64,000 nucleotides of DNA from Gadus chalcogrammus. Taxonomy: Eukaryota > Chordata > Actinopteri > Gadiformes > Gadidae. Each line of letters opens with the position of its first letter. Within the stretch, counting starts at the first letter, position 1. The position numbers were made by a program, and so were the translations under genes. Shown piece by piece: positions 32,660 through 43,894 of this stretch. The notes below the pieces were generated by a model. That model was not told where the DNA came from. It did no database searches and saw only the letters and a program-made list of their open reading frames with translations. The DNA lies in assembly GCF_026213295.1 (NCBI RefSeq), contig NC_079412.1, positions 2,931,813 through 2,995,812 of the forward strand. Reading direction: 5' to 3'.

Positions 32660-34159
32660 ATGGTGATGGAGGACACGGAGTACGTGAAACACCTCGACGA
32701 ACCTGCCCGCAGCAGGTATCATGAAAAAATCGCTGCACATATTGGATATGATCCATACCCACTGAAGAAGGGTGATTTTTCTTGGGATTTAGCTGATTTG
32801 CCCGCCGTCGAAACGATGGACATTACTAACTTCCTCGTCCTTCAGACCTCCTATTATACGGCGAGCCAAATGAAGGCATACAAGAGTCTGGAGGCTTTTA
32901 ACTACTTTGTGTGTGGATGGGTCAATGACCTCGGCACCAAAGAGGCATTTAATAAATGTCGACTTGTTTTTGCCCGGATGAGTAAATGTGTTTTCTTTAT
33001 ATATAACGTTAGGCTACTGTTATAACTAATCCACCGTGTTGCTATAGCAACATTGACTCATGTTAGGCAGCTACTAGGCTTGCTAACAGCTGAGTAAAAA
33101 AAAGTGATGAAGATTAACAGAAAGAAACCCACAGTGAAATAATGTTGCAACCTGTGATTTTATAGAACGCTTCATTAAGAGCGTTTAGAGAGTTTGCATG
33201 CCTGATGTATGCCTCGATGTTGTTAAATGTATGTTGCTAGCTAGTTAACTGTAGTTACAATTTTGTAGGTAAACTATTCCCAGAGGTCCGGAGAAACACC
33301 CTTGTGATGACCCAATGATGCCATTGCTGGGAGGACAGGTGAGCAACTCACACTACCTAGTCCCACAGTCCAGTGTCCAAGAGTATATAATTTGTGTTTG
33401 AAATTGTAAATAATTATATTTGAAGAATGTTGTTTTGAGAATTCTATATGCAAGGATCAGAGTCATATGTTCAGTTTTTCAAGTCTTTAAGCAGAAATGC
33501 CCCAAGAAGTGCTGCACTGATGTCCAGGGTACCATATTACAGAGAATTTGTCCCGAAGTCTGTGAGCAAGCTACCCAAAACACTTATTCAGTATAGGAAA
33601 CCAGAGATGCTACCCCCAACAGAGTTGCAAAAAGCATGCCAGGACTTCAGACAAGAAGAGCTGACACAGTTACAGGTCCAGGCAGTAGAGGAGGAGACCA
33701 GAAACCAGAGCTCATCAACTATATGGTTTAGCCAAAGAGCAGGAAGGATATAAGCCTCGAAATTGAAGCAGGTTCTGCGTACTACAGCCGTCAAAGTCAT
33801 TGATCAAGTCGATATGCTAGCCAGAGGCACAGAAGTTTTCTACAGCAGCAACAAGGTATTTATGAGGCAAAGATAAGGGTTAGGTTAGGACAGCACAGGT
33901 GTGAAAATCTAAAATGTACTAATTATTATTGTACAATAATAAGTTATTTTCCTATTCCTATTTTTATACATTACAGGTATGGATGCAAATATGAGGCAAC
34001 TGCCAGAAAGCAGTATGAAGGACTGCAAAGTCTGCACCACCAGAGCTTCTCCTGTAAGGATATCGGGCTGTCGCTGAATCCTAAATGGCCATACATGGGA
34101 GCGTCACCGGATGGATGTTTCACGTGCACCTGTCATGGAACTGGCATCTGTGAGATAAA
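32660..34159 (+). pseudogene. YqaJ-type exonuclease gene of the ISL2EU-like element
   Basis: The exons are about 32,660-32,980 (HIGYDPYPLKKGDFSW, then YKSLEAFNYFVCGWVND), 33,269-33,340, 33,450-33,855 and 33,976-34,159. The last two form a YqaJ-like PD-(D/E)XK nuclease domain: WFSQRAGRI, then YGCKYEATARKQYEG, then GASPDG (the Asp of the PD motif) and ICEIK (the E-x-K motif). A stop at about 33,751 breaks exon 3 right after the GRI motif. The end of the gene is lost after the fourth exon, where other elements are inserted. In viruses and phage-derived systems this fold is a 5'-3' DNA exonuclease. Its job in the transposon is not known. Confidence 0.7.
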
Positions 34160-34202
34160 GGTAAGTTGTTGTTGTTTTATATTACGTCTACAAATATCAT
34201 CC

Positions 34203-34880
34203 TCACCCTGCGTTCACACCAAAAGATGCATTTCCTGTCCCAACGCGTTGTCGCCGAAGTTTTGCGGCGCAGCAAATCAAGTTTTGCTGCGCCGCAAAGG
34301 TTTTGCGGCGCAGCAAAGGTTTTGACGCGCCGCAGTTTTGCAGCGCGGGAAGTTTCGCGGCACGGCAAGTTTTGCCCGCGGTGCTTCTGAATTCATTCAC
34401 AACCATGGCCGACATTACGAGCATTGCATGTCTCTACCTGTTGTGGAAGAGGGAGAGACGTCGAATGCCCGTCGTTTATGGGTTCATGAGACCATTCGGA
34501 GCCTGGAAGGCTGGTGCTGCCTGGCACCCAACTGCGTTTTGTTTGGGGTCGTTATTCTAGCCCTTTAGCTTACTCATAGTTTAGTTTAACTGTAAACACA
34601 ACTACACTACAAAATGCTGATTTGTGGGGTTTTTCGAGTTATTAAATAAATGTAACGGTAGTGAACTCTAGGTCACTCCAAGGGAGTAACACTGATTGGC
34701 TGTTACGGCATGTCACTCAGTGGCAACGCCTCAGTGGCAACGCTGTTGAACGCTGATTGGCTGTCATCACGCGTTTGCTGCCGAAAAGTTGAAATATTTC
34801 AACTCGAGCAGCATTTGACGCGCCGCAAAATACGTGAACGCGTATTTTGCGGCGCGTCAAAAAAAACCCCCGCAAAATAC
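34203..34880. mobile_element. Harbinger-like fragment with GCGGCGC repeats
   Basis: It starts near 'cctgcgttcacaccaaaag' and has many repeats of 'ttgcggcgcagcaa' in both orientations at both ends (34,240-34,380 and 34,815-34,880). Inside, a frame starting MADITSIACLYLLWKRERR and a shifted RRLWVHE motif recall the N terminus of PIF/Harbinger transposases. The right end is not defined. It is inserted in an intron or 3' part of the YqaJ gene. Confidence 0.5.
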
Positions 34881-35164
34881 GTGAATAAATAAATACATTT
34901 GTTAAAAGAAAACCTTTATTCTTTAATATACATACATTTCCTAGATTAAAAATGTTTGTAGAGCTTTCTGTGTATTCTGTGTCACAATTTTTATATTTTT
35001 GGGGAATGCAGTGTTCATTGATCATTACATCAATTATATTATTAGTGTGGATTAACTGTTTGGATGACCTGACTTCTTTTCGAGTGACAAGACAGGCAGC
35101 AGACAAATGTTCAATTTGATCAACAATATGTCATCCAACTCCTCCTCTCTATATTACCGCAGCT

Positions 35165-36735
35165 GAGGTGACACAGGTGTACCACACAGTAAGACACAAC
35201 CTCAGCTACAACAGTGTTGACTGTGCACATAAACTGAATCAAAAGATTCTCCTGGATTCAAAAATTAAAAAAAAAAAATGTATAGGGACAACAATGGCAG
35301 AGTCAGTGGTTAAAGATGTCCTTTCTCCAAAGGCAGTGGCTGATGTTCTCAAGGCCCTAACATCAGATAAACCCCTCCCATTTTCCATTCAGACAGATGC
35401 ATCAAATAAAGGAAACAGGAAGATGTTCCCCCTTGCTGTTCAATACTTCAGTCCAGAATGCGGGGTCACCAACAAAATGCTGGATTTCATTGAAAATGCA
35501 GATGAGTCCGCTGCTGGGATTGTAGCTCTCACAGAGCAGTCGCTTGACAAATTTGGCTTATCGTTGGATCATGTGACAGCATTTAGTGCACTGCAGACAA
35601 CACAAATGTGAATTATGGAATTTACAACTCTGTCTTCACCAACTTGAAGAAGTAACAAAAAGATCTGCTGCAAGGAAACTGCCATGCCCATATTTTGCAC
35701 AACACAGTGAAGCATGCCCTTGACCAGCTCACTGTAGATGTGGAAAATGTTGTGCTGAAGGTCTATGCCTTCTTTTCCACATCTGCCAAACGAAGAGAAT
35801 CACTCAGAGTTTTGTAGGTTTTGTGATGTTGAGTTCCAGGAAATTCTGCAACATGTCACAACCAGGTGGCTCTCCCTTAATCCAGCCATCACCCGGCTAA
35901 TGCAAACCTGGATTGCACTGAAATCGTACTTCATCAGCCTGGGGGGAGGAGTGTCCCAAACAACTTCGAGCATTGTTAAAGTTCAGTGAGGACTCAACTG
36001 AGGAAGATGGAGACATTGTGGAGGTTTACCTTCTTTTCTGCAATAATATCCTCTCTCTCTTTGAGGAAGTTGTAAAGAAGCTGGAGAGTGATGAAACCAC
36101 CTGTGTTGAGTTATATTCCATCATGGAAAACTTCAAGCAAAAGCTCACACAGAGACGAGATTAACAGTTCTATGGCTACTTAACTAAATTGAAGCTGCAG
36201 CGTCTCCGTCCACTTGATGCTGACATGGCAAGGGCAGATTTTACTGCATTCCTCAACACAGCACTCTCATATGTTGAGAAATGGTTCAACTTTTCGGAAC
36301 ACTACTGGTTGTTCTCACTGCAACCTCTCTCTCTGCACCATGGCACCATGACCTTTACTGACATTGAGAGGGTGACCACCAAGCTCAACCTCATCCATAA
36401 AGTCAACATGGATGAACTTTATGATGAATGCTCCACAGCAAAACCCATTCTGAAGAGGCTCAAAGAAGATGCTGAAGATGAATGGAAGTCCAAAGGTGTG
36501 GCTGCCAGGTGAGTGGCTCTCTTTCGAGTAACTGACCTGCCAAACATGTTGTCTATCACCAGACACATCCTGAGCATCCCAGCATCCACTGGATGTGTGG
36601 AAAGGATCTTCTCCAGAATGGCCAACAAATGGAGTGACTGCAGGAACAGGTGCTCCACAGAGCTCATGAGAAATTAGCTCCTGATCACTCTCAACTTTGA
36701 GCAGTCCTGTTCAGAGTTTTACAACAGCGCTTAAC
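35165..36735 (+). pseudogene. hAT transposase relic (core to C terminus)
   Basis: The open segments read in order: VYHTVRHNLSYNSVDCAHKL; SIQTDASNKGNRKMFPLAV (first catalytic Asp region); KFGLSLDHVTAFSA; the block HAHILHNTVKHALDQL; VTTRWLSLNPAI (the conserved RW of hAT); and the C-terminal dimerisation motif IPASTGCVERIFSRMANKW. At least four frame breaks or stops interrupt it (about 35,609, 35,800, 35,980, 36,162 and 36,511). The terminal region near 37,185 ('gaaagttggcaacccta') may be its right end. The family resembles fish ZMYM-type hAT proteins. Confidence 0.75.
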
Positions 36736-37253
36736 AAGAAGTACACCTGGAAAAATAAGTAACAGTTTTGAGGGGAGGAGTAATGTTGAGGGAAGGAGTA
36801 ATGTTTTGTGCTCTCTTTTTTTACATAAGTTTATAAGTGTTTTTGTTGTTTATTTGTACTGTTTTTTTTTGTAAAAATGTTCAAAGAGAGTCCCTATAGT
36901 TATGCACTTAAAAAGTAACATGAAGTTCTCAGTTTATTTAGTTTATATTTTAAAAGTTCATTGCTGCACACGCCACACAAAGAGATTTCATTCAAGATTT
37001 AATTGACTGCACTTTATAAAATAATGTTATGTGGTAATAAAGCATTTCAAGCTTTAAGTATGACTAATTCCTTTCTTGATCAACCCTTTACTAAAAACAC
37101 CAGCACAAAATAAAACATACCACTGCTGCGGGCGCCCCGCCCCACAGGAGTCGGGCACGTGGTGGGCGTCCCTTATTTTAATTTCTGAAAGTTGGCAACC
37201 CTACACACAAGAGATGTGGTCACATTTTGTGTTTATGTATTAATTCTATCAGT
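36736..37253. other. hAT 3' region, no gene seen
   Basis: AT-rich, then a GC-rich 'gggcgccccgccccacaggag' segment near 37,130 and a possible hAT terminus at about 37,199. No coding feature. Confidence 0.4.
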
Positions 37254-37700
37254 TGTTACGTATTTTAAGCACATAAGCTGCCCCCACATAGCCATTAGGA
37301 AGCAGGATCGAACACACAAGCTGCATTACCCTCACATAGCCACTAGGAAGCAGGATCGAACACACAAGCTGCAATAACTACTCCAGCCACAGATGGCAGC
37401 ACCTTTAGACAGGTGAGGATGGCTGAGTCATTATGTCACCCCGGCCACGCCCACTTCACATAGACCACGCCCACTTGACGGGCAAAAGCGCGTGATTCAG
37501 ATGGAGAGGACAGAGATCATTAGGTACACCGCGGAGAGAATCGGGCTGAAGCCATCACGGTATTTCTCTCACACGCGTTAGATACAATTCCCTCCCTTAT
37601 GCTTCATAGTTACCATACCGAAAAATGCCTACTTTAACAAATAAAGTGAGTTAAAAGCGACCAAGGATTGGACTACTTTCTTCAAGAAATAACGCAATAC
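37254..37700 (+). mobile_element. Solo LTR, copy 1 (about 445 bp)
   Basis: It begins TGTTACGTATTTTAAGC and contains a duplicated 'ccacatagccactaggaagc' motif, a (cc)acgccca-rich middle and an AATAAA signal about 60 bp before its end (37,640). A near-identical copy lies at 40,225-40,666 in the same orientation. No internal retroelement sequence is attached, and target duplications are not clear. Confidence 0.7.
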
Positions 37701-38041
37701 AGTGATCATAATCACATGTATTCCAGCACTTGCTGATGATTTATATCAAGTTTGAAGATACTTTTATTCAATCTTTATGGACTTGTACTTCTGTGTGTTA
37801 TACCCATTAATTGTAAATGTAGACTCATAAGTGTATGTGCCTTTGAAATGAATGTTGACTATAGATTATGCATTTCCTTATAAATTATGCATTTCCTTAT
37901 ACTCATGGCTTGGTAATATCACCCCCATGTTCTGTATTTTTGACGGTTTAAGCTAAGGTTTGCAAGCTATGTAACTTACCTTTCACAAAGTGAACACTGC
38001 AAACACGAGCATTGCCAGACTCCACTCCACTAGACTTCAGG
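37701..38041. other. Interior of the ISL2EU-like element, no gene
   Basis: AT-rich, with 'tatgcatttccttata' repeated twice near 37,870-37,900. Confidence 0.4.
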
Positions 38042-38131
38042 CAGTGGCGCTTTTAGGTACGGGCGACCCCCCCCCCCCCCCGCTTGAAGATAGTCTTGCC
38101 CGGGGCGTAACTGGACGTAGAACCGCCACTT
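38042..38131. mobile_element. 90-bp hAT MITE
   Basis: The duplication ACTTCAGG flanks it (38,034-38,041 and 38,132-38,139). The ends CAGTGGCGC and AAGTGGCGG (reverse) are inverted. A C-run of 14 lies inside. One of the smallest hAT derivatives that could keep both ends. Confidence 0.75.
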
Positions 38132-38383
38132 ACTTCAGGCGAAGGTTTTTAATCCATGCCTGGCGGCGCTTCTTCGTGATATTTCTTAAATTATCACCTT
38201 TATGGTGCACAATTTTGGGGAGGCGAAAATAGCTTTTTTCTCTCTCTGTTGGATCGGTTAGAACAACCGTACACCGAGCAAAACATAAGCATTGTTGCCG
38301 CTCTCTTACAATGGCTCAGCACTTCCTGCCCTCCACTTGAAAGCGCGGGAAAGGTGTGACGTCATCTGAAAACAAACCTATTA

Positions 38384-38463
38384 TGATAAGATAAGATAAG
38401 ATAGATAAGTCCTTTATTCATCCCTTTTTAGGGGGAAATTCTTTCTCTGCATTTGACCCATCC
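38384..38463 (-). mobile_element. LINE 3'-tail fragment
   Basis: (GATAA)n followed by 'gtcctttattcatccc' and 'aggggaaattc' is, on the minus strand, a LINE 3' end with a TTATC-type tail. It lies in the satellite next to the ISL2EU-like element. Confidence 0.5.
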
Positions 38464-38737
38464 GGGTAGTGCGGCTTGACCTTTTGACCTACCCATATCA
38501 AAACACATCTGGTGAACTCACCTAACTGCCCCACACATAACACAAAGCTTCTTTTCTCAGAAAACCAACCCTTTGATTTTATACTCTCAGAAAATGCTAT
38601 AAATCTATTATGCGGCTTGACCTTTTGACGTACCCATATCAAAACACAGCTGGTGAACTCAGCTAACTGCCCCACACATAACAAAGCTTATTTTCTCAAA
38701 AAACCCACCTTTTGATTTTTTATTAAAAAAAAATCTA
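38464..38737. repeat. AT-rich satellite, middle block
   Basis: Two more copies of the unit 'gcggcttgaccttttgacc' (period about 140 bp), the continuation of the array at 31,845-32,578. Confidence 0.85.
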
Positions 38738-39756
38738 TTACCGTATTTTCTGGACTATAAGTCGCGTTTTTTTTGTAGTTTGGCTTGCCCTGCGACTTAT
38801 ATTTCGAAGCGACTTATATGCCAAAATTGTGCGTACCTACATAATCTTCGGCCGCAAGATGGCACCGTCATTCATTAGGCCTACAACTGAACGCTGCAAG
38901 CCTACTGCACCACCGAATAAATTATATTCTCGTCGTCATCGTCCTCAATGTCCTCCGGTTCAACCAAAGCTACCCCAGCCTTAGCTGCAATGTTGTGCAA
39001 CATAGCTGTCACACATATCACAGCGCATGACTTGGCCGGCGAAAACTGGAGCCCTCCGGTTTAGGACCGCGGCGCATACGCGTCCGGTGGAATCCCGGTG
39101 TCACTGAATTCGGTATACTCTCAGAACTACGAGTGGGACCGCTCCCCGCTCGGGAGGATGTCCGCTCATTCGCTCTGCCGCTCAACGTTGTGCTAGGGCG
39201 CTCCGCTCAAAACCGCTCCGCGCTCATCTTAAATTTCCTGCCGCTCCGGCGAAATCGCTCTACGCTCCGCTCAAATTTACTTCCCAAACTCCATCTTGCT
39301 ACTCTCGCGGGCACACGAGGAGCCAGTGTTGCGGGGGTGGGGGGGTGGAAGGGTCTCACGTGACGCGTTTTATCCAATCAGGTTGCTTGGATGCTCCCAT
39401 TGAAACCCATTCTATTCTACGTGAACCACCTACATGCAAGCCGCTAGAAGCAGTTAAAATCGGAGCGGACTGGAGCGGACTGGAGCGGAGTGAAATCCCC
39501 GCTCCGGCCTTTGAATTTAAAACCGCTCTGCGCTCCAACCCGCTCCAACCTATTTCTTCCGCTCCGCTCCACCAACCGCTCCACGCTCCGCTCCACTCAC
39601 ATGCTCTGCTCCAGACTAAACGTTCTTGTTTAAATGTTTACAAATAAATGCGATACACCGATGCAACGTATATATGTTTTTTTCCTCGTCATGGAGCATT
39701 TTTTGACTGATGCGACTAATACTCGGGAGCGACGTATAGTCCGGAAAAAACGGTAA
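38738..39756. mobile_element. 1.0 kb TIR element inserted in the satellite
   Basis: The termini TTACCGTATTTTCTGGACTA and TTACCGTTTTTTCCGGACTA (reverse) are inverted repeats. A 4-bp TCTA lies on both sides (38,734-38,737, 39,757-39,760), which also fits a TA-type insertion. No transposase. From about 39,120 to 39,615 it carries a block of 'gctccgctc' repeats. Confidence 0.8.
39120..39615. repeat. GGAGCG/CGCTCC-rich block
   Basis: More than twenty CGCTCC/GGAGCG motifs occur in both orientations around a unique core (about 39,350-39,440). It may be a separate nested MITE. Its open frames are artefacts of the repeat. Confidence 0.6.
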
Positions 39757-39815
39757 TCTATTATGCGGGTTGACCTTTTAACCTACCGATATCAAAACAT
39801 ACCTGTGAACTATAT
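39757..39815. repeat. AT-rich satellite, right remnant
   Basis: The motif 'tctattatgcgggttgacc' resumes the satellite after the TIR element. Confidence 0.75.
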
Positions 39816-39887
39816 ACTATATTAGTTTGCGTGCAAAAAATAAAAAAACTTTTTATACACACTAAGTAATGAAATAAATACAACTGT

Positions 39888-40172
39888 TAAGTATTTTAAG
39901 AAGCTGCATTACCCTCACATAGCCACAAGGGGAGCAAGACCTTATTGAAGGCTGCTCCCCCACAGAAGGCATCACCTTTAGTTAGGTGAAGAAGCCAAAG
40001 TCATTAGGTCACCCCGGCCACGCCCACTAGGCCACGCTCACTTGACGTCCTCTCTAGCGGGTAATTTCGAACTCCAGAGGCAGAGATCAATAGGTAGACG
40101 GCGCAGAAAGCCGTGTTCTTTTCGAAAAAAGTCTGCCGAGTCAGGACCGCTTTAACTCACTTTATTTGGTAA
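39888..40172. repeat. Diverged, rearranged fragment of the same LTR family
   Basis: It contains 'gctgcattaccctcacatag' and the 'ccacgcccac' region as in the LTRs at 37,254 and 40,225. It ends (40,145-40,172) with an inverted piece of the LTR 3' end ('ctttaactcactttattt'). It is a third, older copy with an internal inversion. Confidence 0.6.
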
Positions 40173-40224
40173 TGTTTTTGACTCTTGTCTCTATGAAGCA
40201 AAAGGAGGGGAATTGTTTGGGCAC

Positions 40225-40666
40225 TGTTACGTATTTTAAGCACATAAGCTGCCCCCACATAGCCACTAGGAAGCAGGATCGAACACACAAACTGCAGTAC
40301 CCTCACATAGCCACTAGGAAGCAGGATCGAACACATAAGCTGCAATAACTACTCCAGCCACAGATGGCAGCACCTTTAGACAGGTGAGGATGGCGGAGCC
40401 ATTACGTCACACCGGCCACGCCCACTTCACATAGGCCACGCCCACTTGATATAATCCAGGACGGAGTTCAGATTGAGGCCAGAGCTCATAGGTAGACCTG
40501 CGGAGAGGTAGCTTGAAGTAGATCACGGTATTTTCCTCTCACACGCGTTAGATACAATTCCCTCTCTTCAGAGTATCAGTTTACCATACCGAAACATGCC
40601 GACTTTAACAATAAAGTGAGTTAAAAGCAACCCGGATTGGACTACCTTCTTCAACAATATGCAACA
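40225..40666 (+). mobile_element. Solo LTR, copy 2 (about 440 bp)
   Basis: It starts TGTTACGTATTTTAAGC and ends near 'ccttcttcaaca', with AATAAAGTGAG near 40,611. It is very similar to the copy at 37,254-37,700. No linked internal region. Confidence 0.7.
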
Positions 40667-40975
40667 CAACAACAAATATTTACATATGAACAGGAAATCA
40701 AATAGATGTATTGGTTATCGCACAGGGTACGTTGCCATTGGGCCCATTCTTGTGGAACATGTACCATCTGGGCTGCTGTGGCACATGTCATGGAACCACC
40801 TTACACATGAGTCACACTGGGTCTACAAAGATAAACTAATTTAATATCTCATATTGGTGATGTGATTTTTTTGGTGCGTATTGTAAACAACAAAATGAAA
40901 ATAAAATCACATTTCTTTCTATTCTCCAATACACATTCCAGCATTTAAATGTTTGGGTGGTTGGATTTCAGGCAC
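40667..40975. other. Unassigned, possible 3' end of the Ulp1 gene
   Basis: AT-rich. A 60-codon frame (40,659-40,844) has no recognisable domain. Confidence 0.35.
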
Positions 40976-42878
40976 CTACACAGTCAATTACTTCTGCCTC
41001 AATGTCTGTGTCTCTTGGAAAATCCCGCAGGCCACACATTGAACAGTAGTCTTTCTCTACAAAACGAACAACATTAATTTACGTAGTGATTTAAAATTGA
41101 CTCCCACACTGCATTACTGAAGGGGAGAACCTCAATAACCAAGTACCAGCATGCAGCAGCTTCTGAGTTACATATAGCAGTCAGTTAAAAACATTTATAC
41201 AGCGGAATTAAGCAATTGATAACCCTAATAATTGTATGTATATACCTGATGCGGACAGAAGCTCCTCTGCCATCTCTGCCCGGAGAAAACCTATGGCGAG
41301 TTCTTCATATTGAATGAAGGAATCGCCGGAAAAGACTGGATTGCCTCTTTAGCCATCTGATATGACATGTCAAAATAACATGCGTTACTGGATTGTAGTC
41401 AAGTACTTGTCAAGCGTACTTAGGGGTGTTCTGAATCTTCTTGTAATACCTGCATTACAAATACCCCGCAGCTTGTTGAGTCCTGTTGGACTGGGTGTGG
41501 AATTGTTGCGGCTTTCCACTTGAGGCTGCCCTACACCTGTTTGCCGTAAAGGTTTTGCCGCATCTGAAAGGGGCGGCTGGAAGACACAATGCAATGCACC
41601 AATGTCAAATTTTCTGTAGTCTCAGAACTCTGGCATGTATGCAGATATTGTCGTGGATTTCTATTAACGACTTATCTAATTCACTTCATCTAGCTATACG
41701 CAAGAGGAATCTGAGAATCCGGGTCAAGTATAGAGGGAGAGTTTATTGTAACCTGCAAACGAGAGACAACAAAGCCAAGTGATATTTGCAAAGACACTGC
41801 CGAGTGATCCGATCCTGGTCTTTCTTATACTTTCAAACTGAGCTGTGTTGCATATCATATGACTGCCCTCGGTACATGCTCAGAAATGCCTTATTGATAA
41901 GGATGGTCAGCCATACATTCATTTAAGCATGTGGTCATCGCCTGCAGTCAATCTAAACGATGGGAAGACGTCAATACGCCTTAGCCCCAGACTGCCTGGC
42001 TCTGTATGAGGCCCAGCTCTGAGTCCAGAGGTGGTTTCTCTGCTTTCCGCCATTAAATATTTAGGCTTAATAATAATCATGGTTTACCTTAGAATATAAT
42101 CATTAATTTCTACCACAATATCATGACAGTATCATCCAGATACTGTTGAAACATGATGTCCAAGTTTGTGCTCATTTCTGACGACTTTACAGGTCTAGAA
42201 CCATTTGACAAAGTTTATTTCTGAATCGAAAAGTATGTTGAACTGTGACACATCACATCTATTTCAGTTTGCGTTTGTATTTTGGTTAATTTATTTCCAC
42301 CCACAATTGAAATGATGCTTCACTGGTAGTCGGACAGTTACGTTATATTTTGCATTATTTTCTTACTTGTAGGGTTGAACAGCAGTTGTGTAGAGGTGAA
42401 GATCTTGTTCTGCAGCAGCAGGATCCCTCACAGATATACTCTTTAAAGGCGCATGAAGATACTGGGGAAACATAAGGAAAAAGCAGGAGCACATTACGAA
42501 ATCCACAATTATCCTCTGCTAACGTTCTTTTTGTAGTTGTAGCCTACTCACCACGAACCACCAGTGGTTGTTATTTACATTCACAAATGACACAGCAGCG
42601 TCAAAGCTATCCAGGTCATCTGTGTAAAAATTAGCACAACAGCATGAGGCATACTATGATATGTTACTGTTTTTTATAGTGAATTCATTTTGTTGGTCAA
42701 ATTGGCAGTAAGCATCAATCAACACGTGTTACGGTGGCCTTACTTTTCGCATTAGGTGTCGACTCATTTGCTCCCTTGAACCCCCAAGAATTACACCATT
42801 TGAGTAATGGTCTATTGGAAAGCTTCGATGAGCAGGATCATGCTGTTTAAGGGTAGCTCGCATGTAAGCTTCGATGAC
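40976..42878 (-). pseudogene. Ulp1-like cysteine protease part of the MULE-like gene
   Basis: Minus-strand exons with GT/AG borders: 42,878-42,744 (VIEAYMRATLKQHDPAHRSF), 42,619-42,552 (SFVNVNNNHWWFVV), 42,461-42,367 (YLHAPLKSISVRDP), about 41,370-41,246 and 41,056-40,976. The HWW segment and the following Asp (RDP) match the His and Asp of the Ulp1/SENP (C48) protease triad. The catalytic Cys exon was not found; it may be lost around the solo LTR at 41,649-42,128. Upstream exons of the same gene lie at 54,477-55,343 and 56,900-57,849, separated by a 10.9 kb hAT insertion. Ulp1 domains are known companions of some Mutator-like transposons. Confidence 0.6.
41649..42128 (-). mobile_element. Solo LTR (480 bp), minus orientation
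   Basis: The ends TGTCGTGG and CATGACA are the TG...CA type. On the minus strand a TATA-like 'agtataagaaag' (about 41,832) and the signal AATAAA (about 41,745) are correctly spaced. The flanking 4-mers ATAT and GTAT differ by one base. It lies in an intron of the Ulp1-like gene. Probably an endogenous-retrovirus LTR. Confidence 0.6.
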
Positions 42879-42959
42879 CTGTAAGCATAGGCGTAGATTA
42901 CGGGGGGGACATGTCCCCCCCACTATTTAAAATAGGAATTTGTCCCCACCACTTTTAAA

Positions 42960-43890
42960 AATGTGCAAACCAATTGCGACCGAAAAAATCCCCACATACT
43001 CAACCGAAATCGTCGACTCTAAATCATGCGATAGGCCTGCACGGAGACATCCTCACAGCATGCACACCTGCCATCTAGTGGTAAATCCGCAGATTGCAAA
43101 CATGTGAAAAACGCAATTTGGTATTGTAGCGTCGGCCAAGAAGAACACAGTCAGGTTTAATGAAAAGGTAATTAACCGTCCCATACACCACATGACTGCA
43201 GAACCTTTATTTTAACAATGTCCACAACACACAGCACACCGCACACCCAACCAACGGACATGCAACTCTGGGTAACGGTTGCCGGCAACACTACACGCAA
43301 TAAACATCACCCCACAACACATAAGTACATTCAACCGAACACACAACCCAAACCCGTTAACCCCAACACCCAAAGGCAATAAAACCCCTTTTCCCCAACC
43401 GACATCACGAACATCCAGACTCCCCGGGGGGTAGGAGTCGCCACAGTATCTAGTCGTTTGATTTGTCGACTGTCAGCCACTTTAGAAACATGGCGTTGTA
43501 AAATGACAACGGAGTCGATGCATTCCCATGGTGGCGCATTCCGATCGAACATTGTGATCTGAGAGAACGTGAACTTGGAAGGCTAGCTTTCCTAGCCTAG
43601 CTTTTATGACTTCTAGTACTAGCGAAGGCTGACGCAATATCATGGAATTAACTTCCGATGTATATGGAACACTAGAAACCATCGCTTCTGTACAAAAGGT
43701 ATTCCACTCAACCAATAAAAGTGGAAGAAATTTGTAGTAGCCAAAGCATAGAGTGTAGCTAAAGCCGTTATGTAGCTTACTGCAGTGTTACTGCTAGCTA
43801 ACGTTAACGTTAGCAATAGATAAGAACTAGCAGTTAACTGAGTTAATATCAAACATCGTAAAACAAGGTGATTTGCAGGTTTCTCTGCAC
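42960..43890. other. Non-coding part of the hAT element
   Basis: Contains CA-rich stretches (43,200-43,340) and a GC patch near 43,425. No gene beyond the first exon described at 43,895-43,954. Confidence 0.4.
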
Positions 43891-43894
43891 TTAC

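Larger units (their letters stand above)
32579..38379. mobile_element. 5.8 kb ISL2EU-like TIR element
   Basis: The left end AGCTTGTTTTCAATCACGTG and the reversed right end AGGTTTGTTTTCAGATGACG are inverted. They continue about 60 bp inward, sharing 'tcaagtggagggcaggaagt'. The insertion site is a 2-bp AT duplication within the satellite motif 'aatctattatg'. It encodes a YqaJ-type protein on the plus strand, a companion gene associated with ISL2EU (PHIS group) elements. I find no DDE transposase, so this copy is non-autonomous or was gutted by later insertions (a Harbinger-like fragment, a hAT relic, a solo LTR, a 90-bp MITE). Confidence 0.75.

Noticed and set aside
37254..40666. A full LTR retrotransposon bounded by the two LTR copies
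   Set aside because: The 2.5 kb between them holds the ISL2EU end, satellite and a TIR element, with no gag/pol. The LTRs are independent solo copies.
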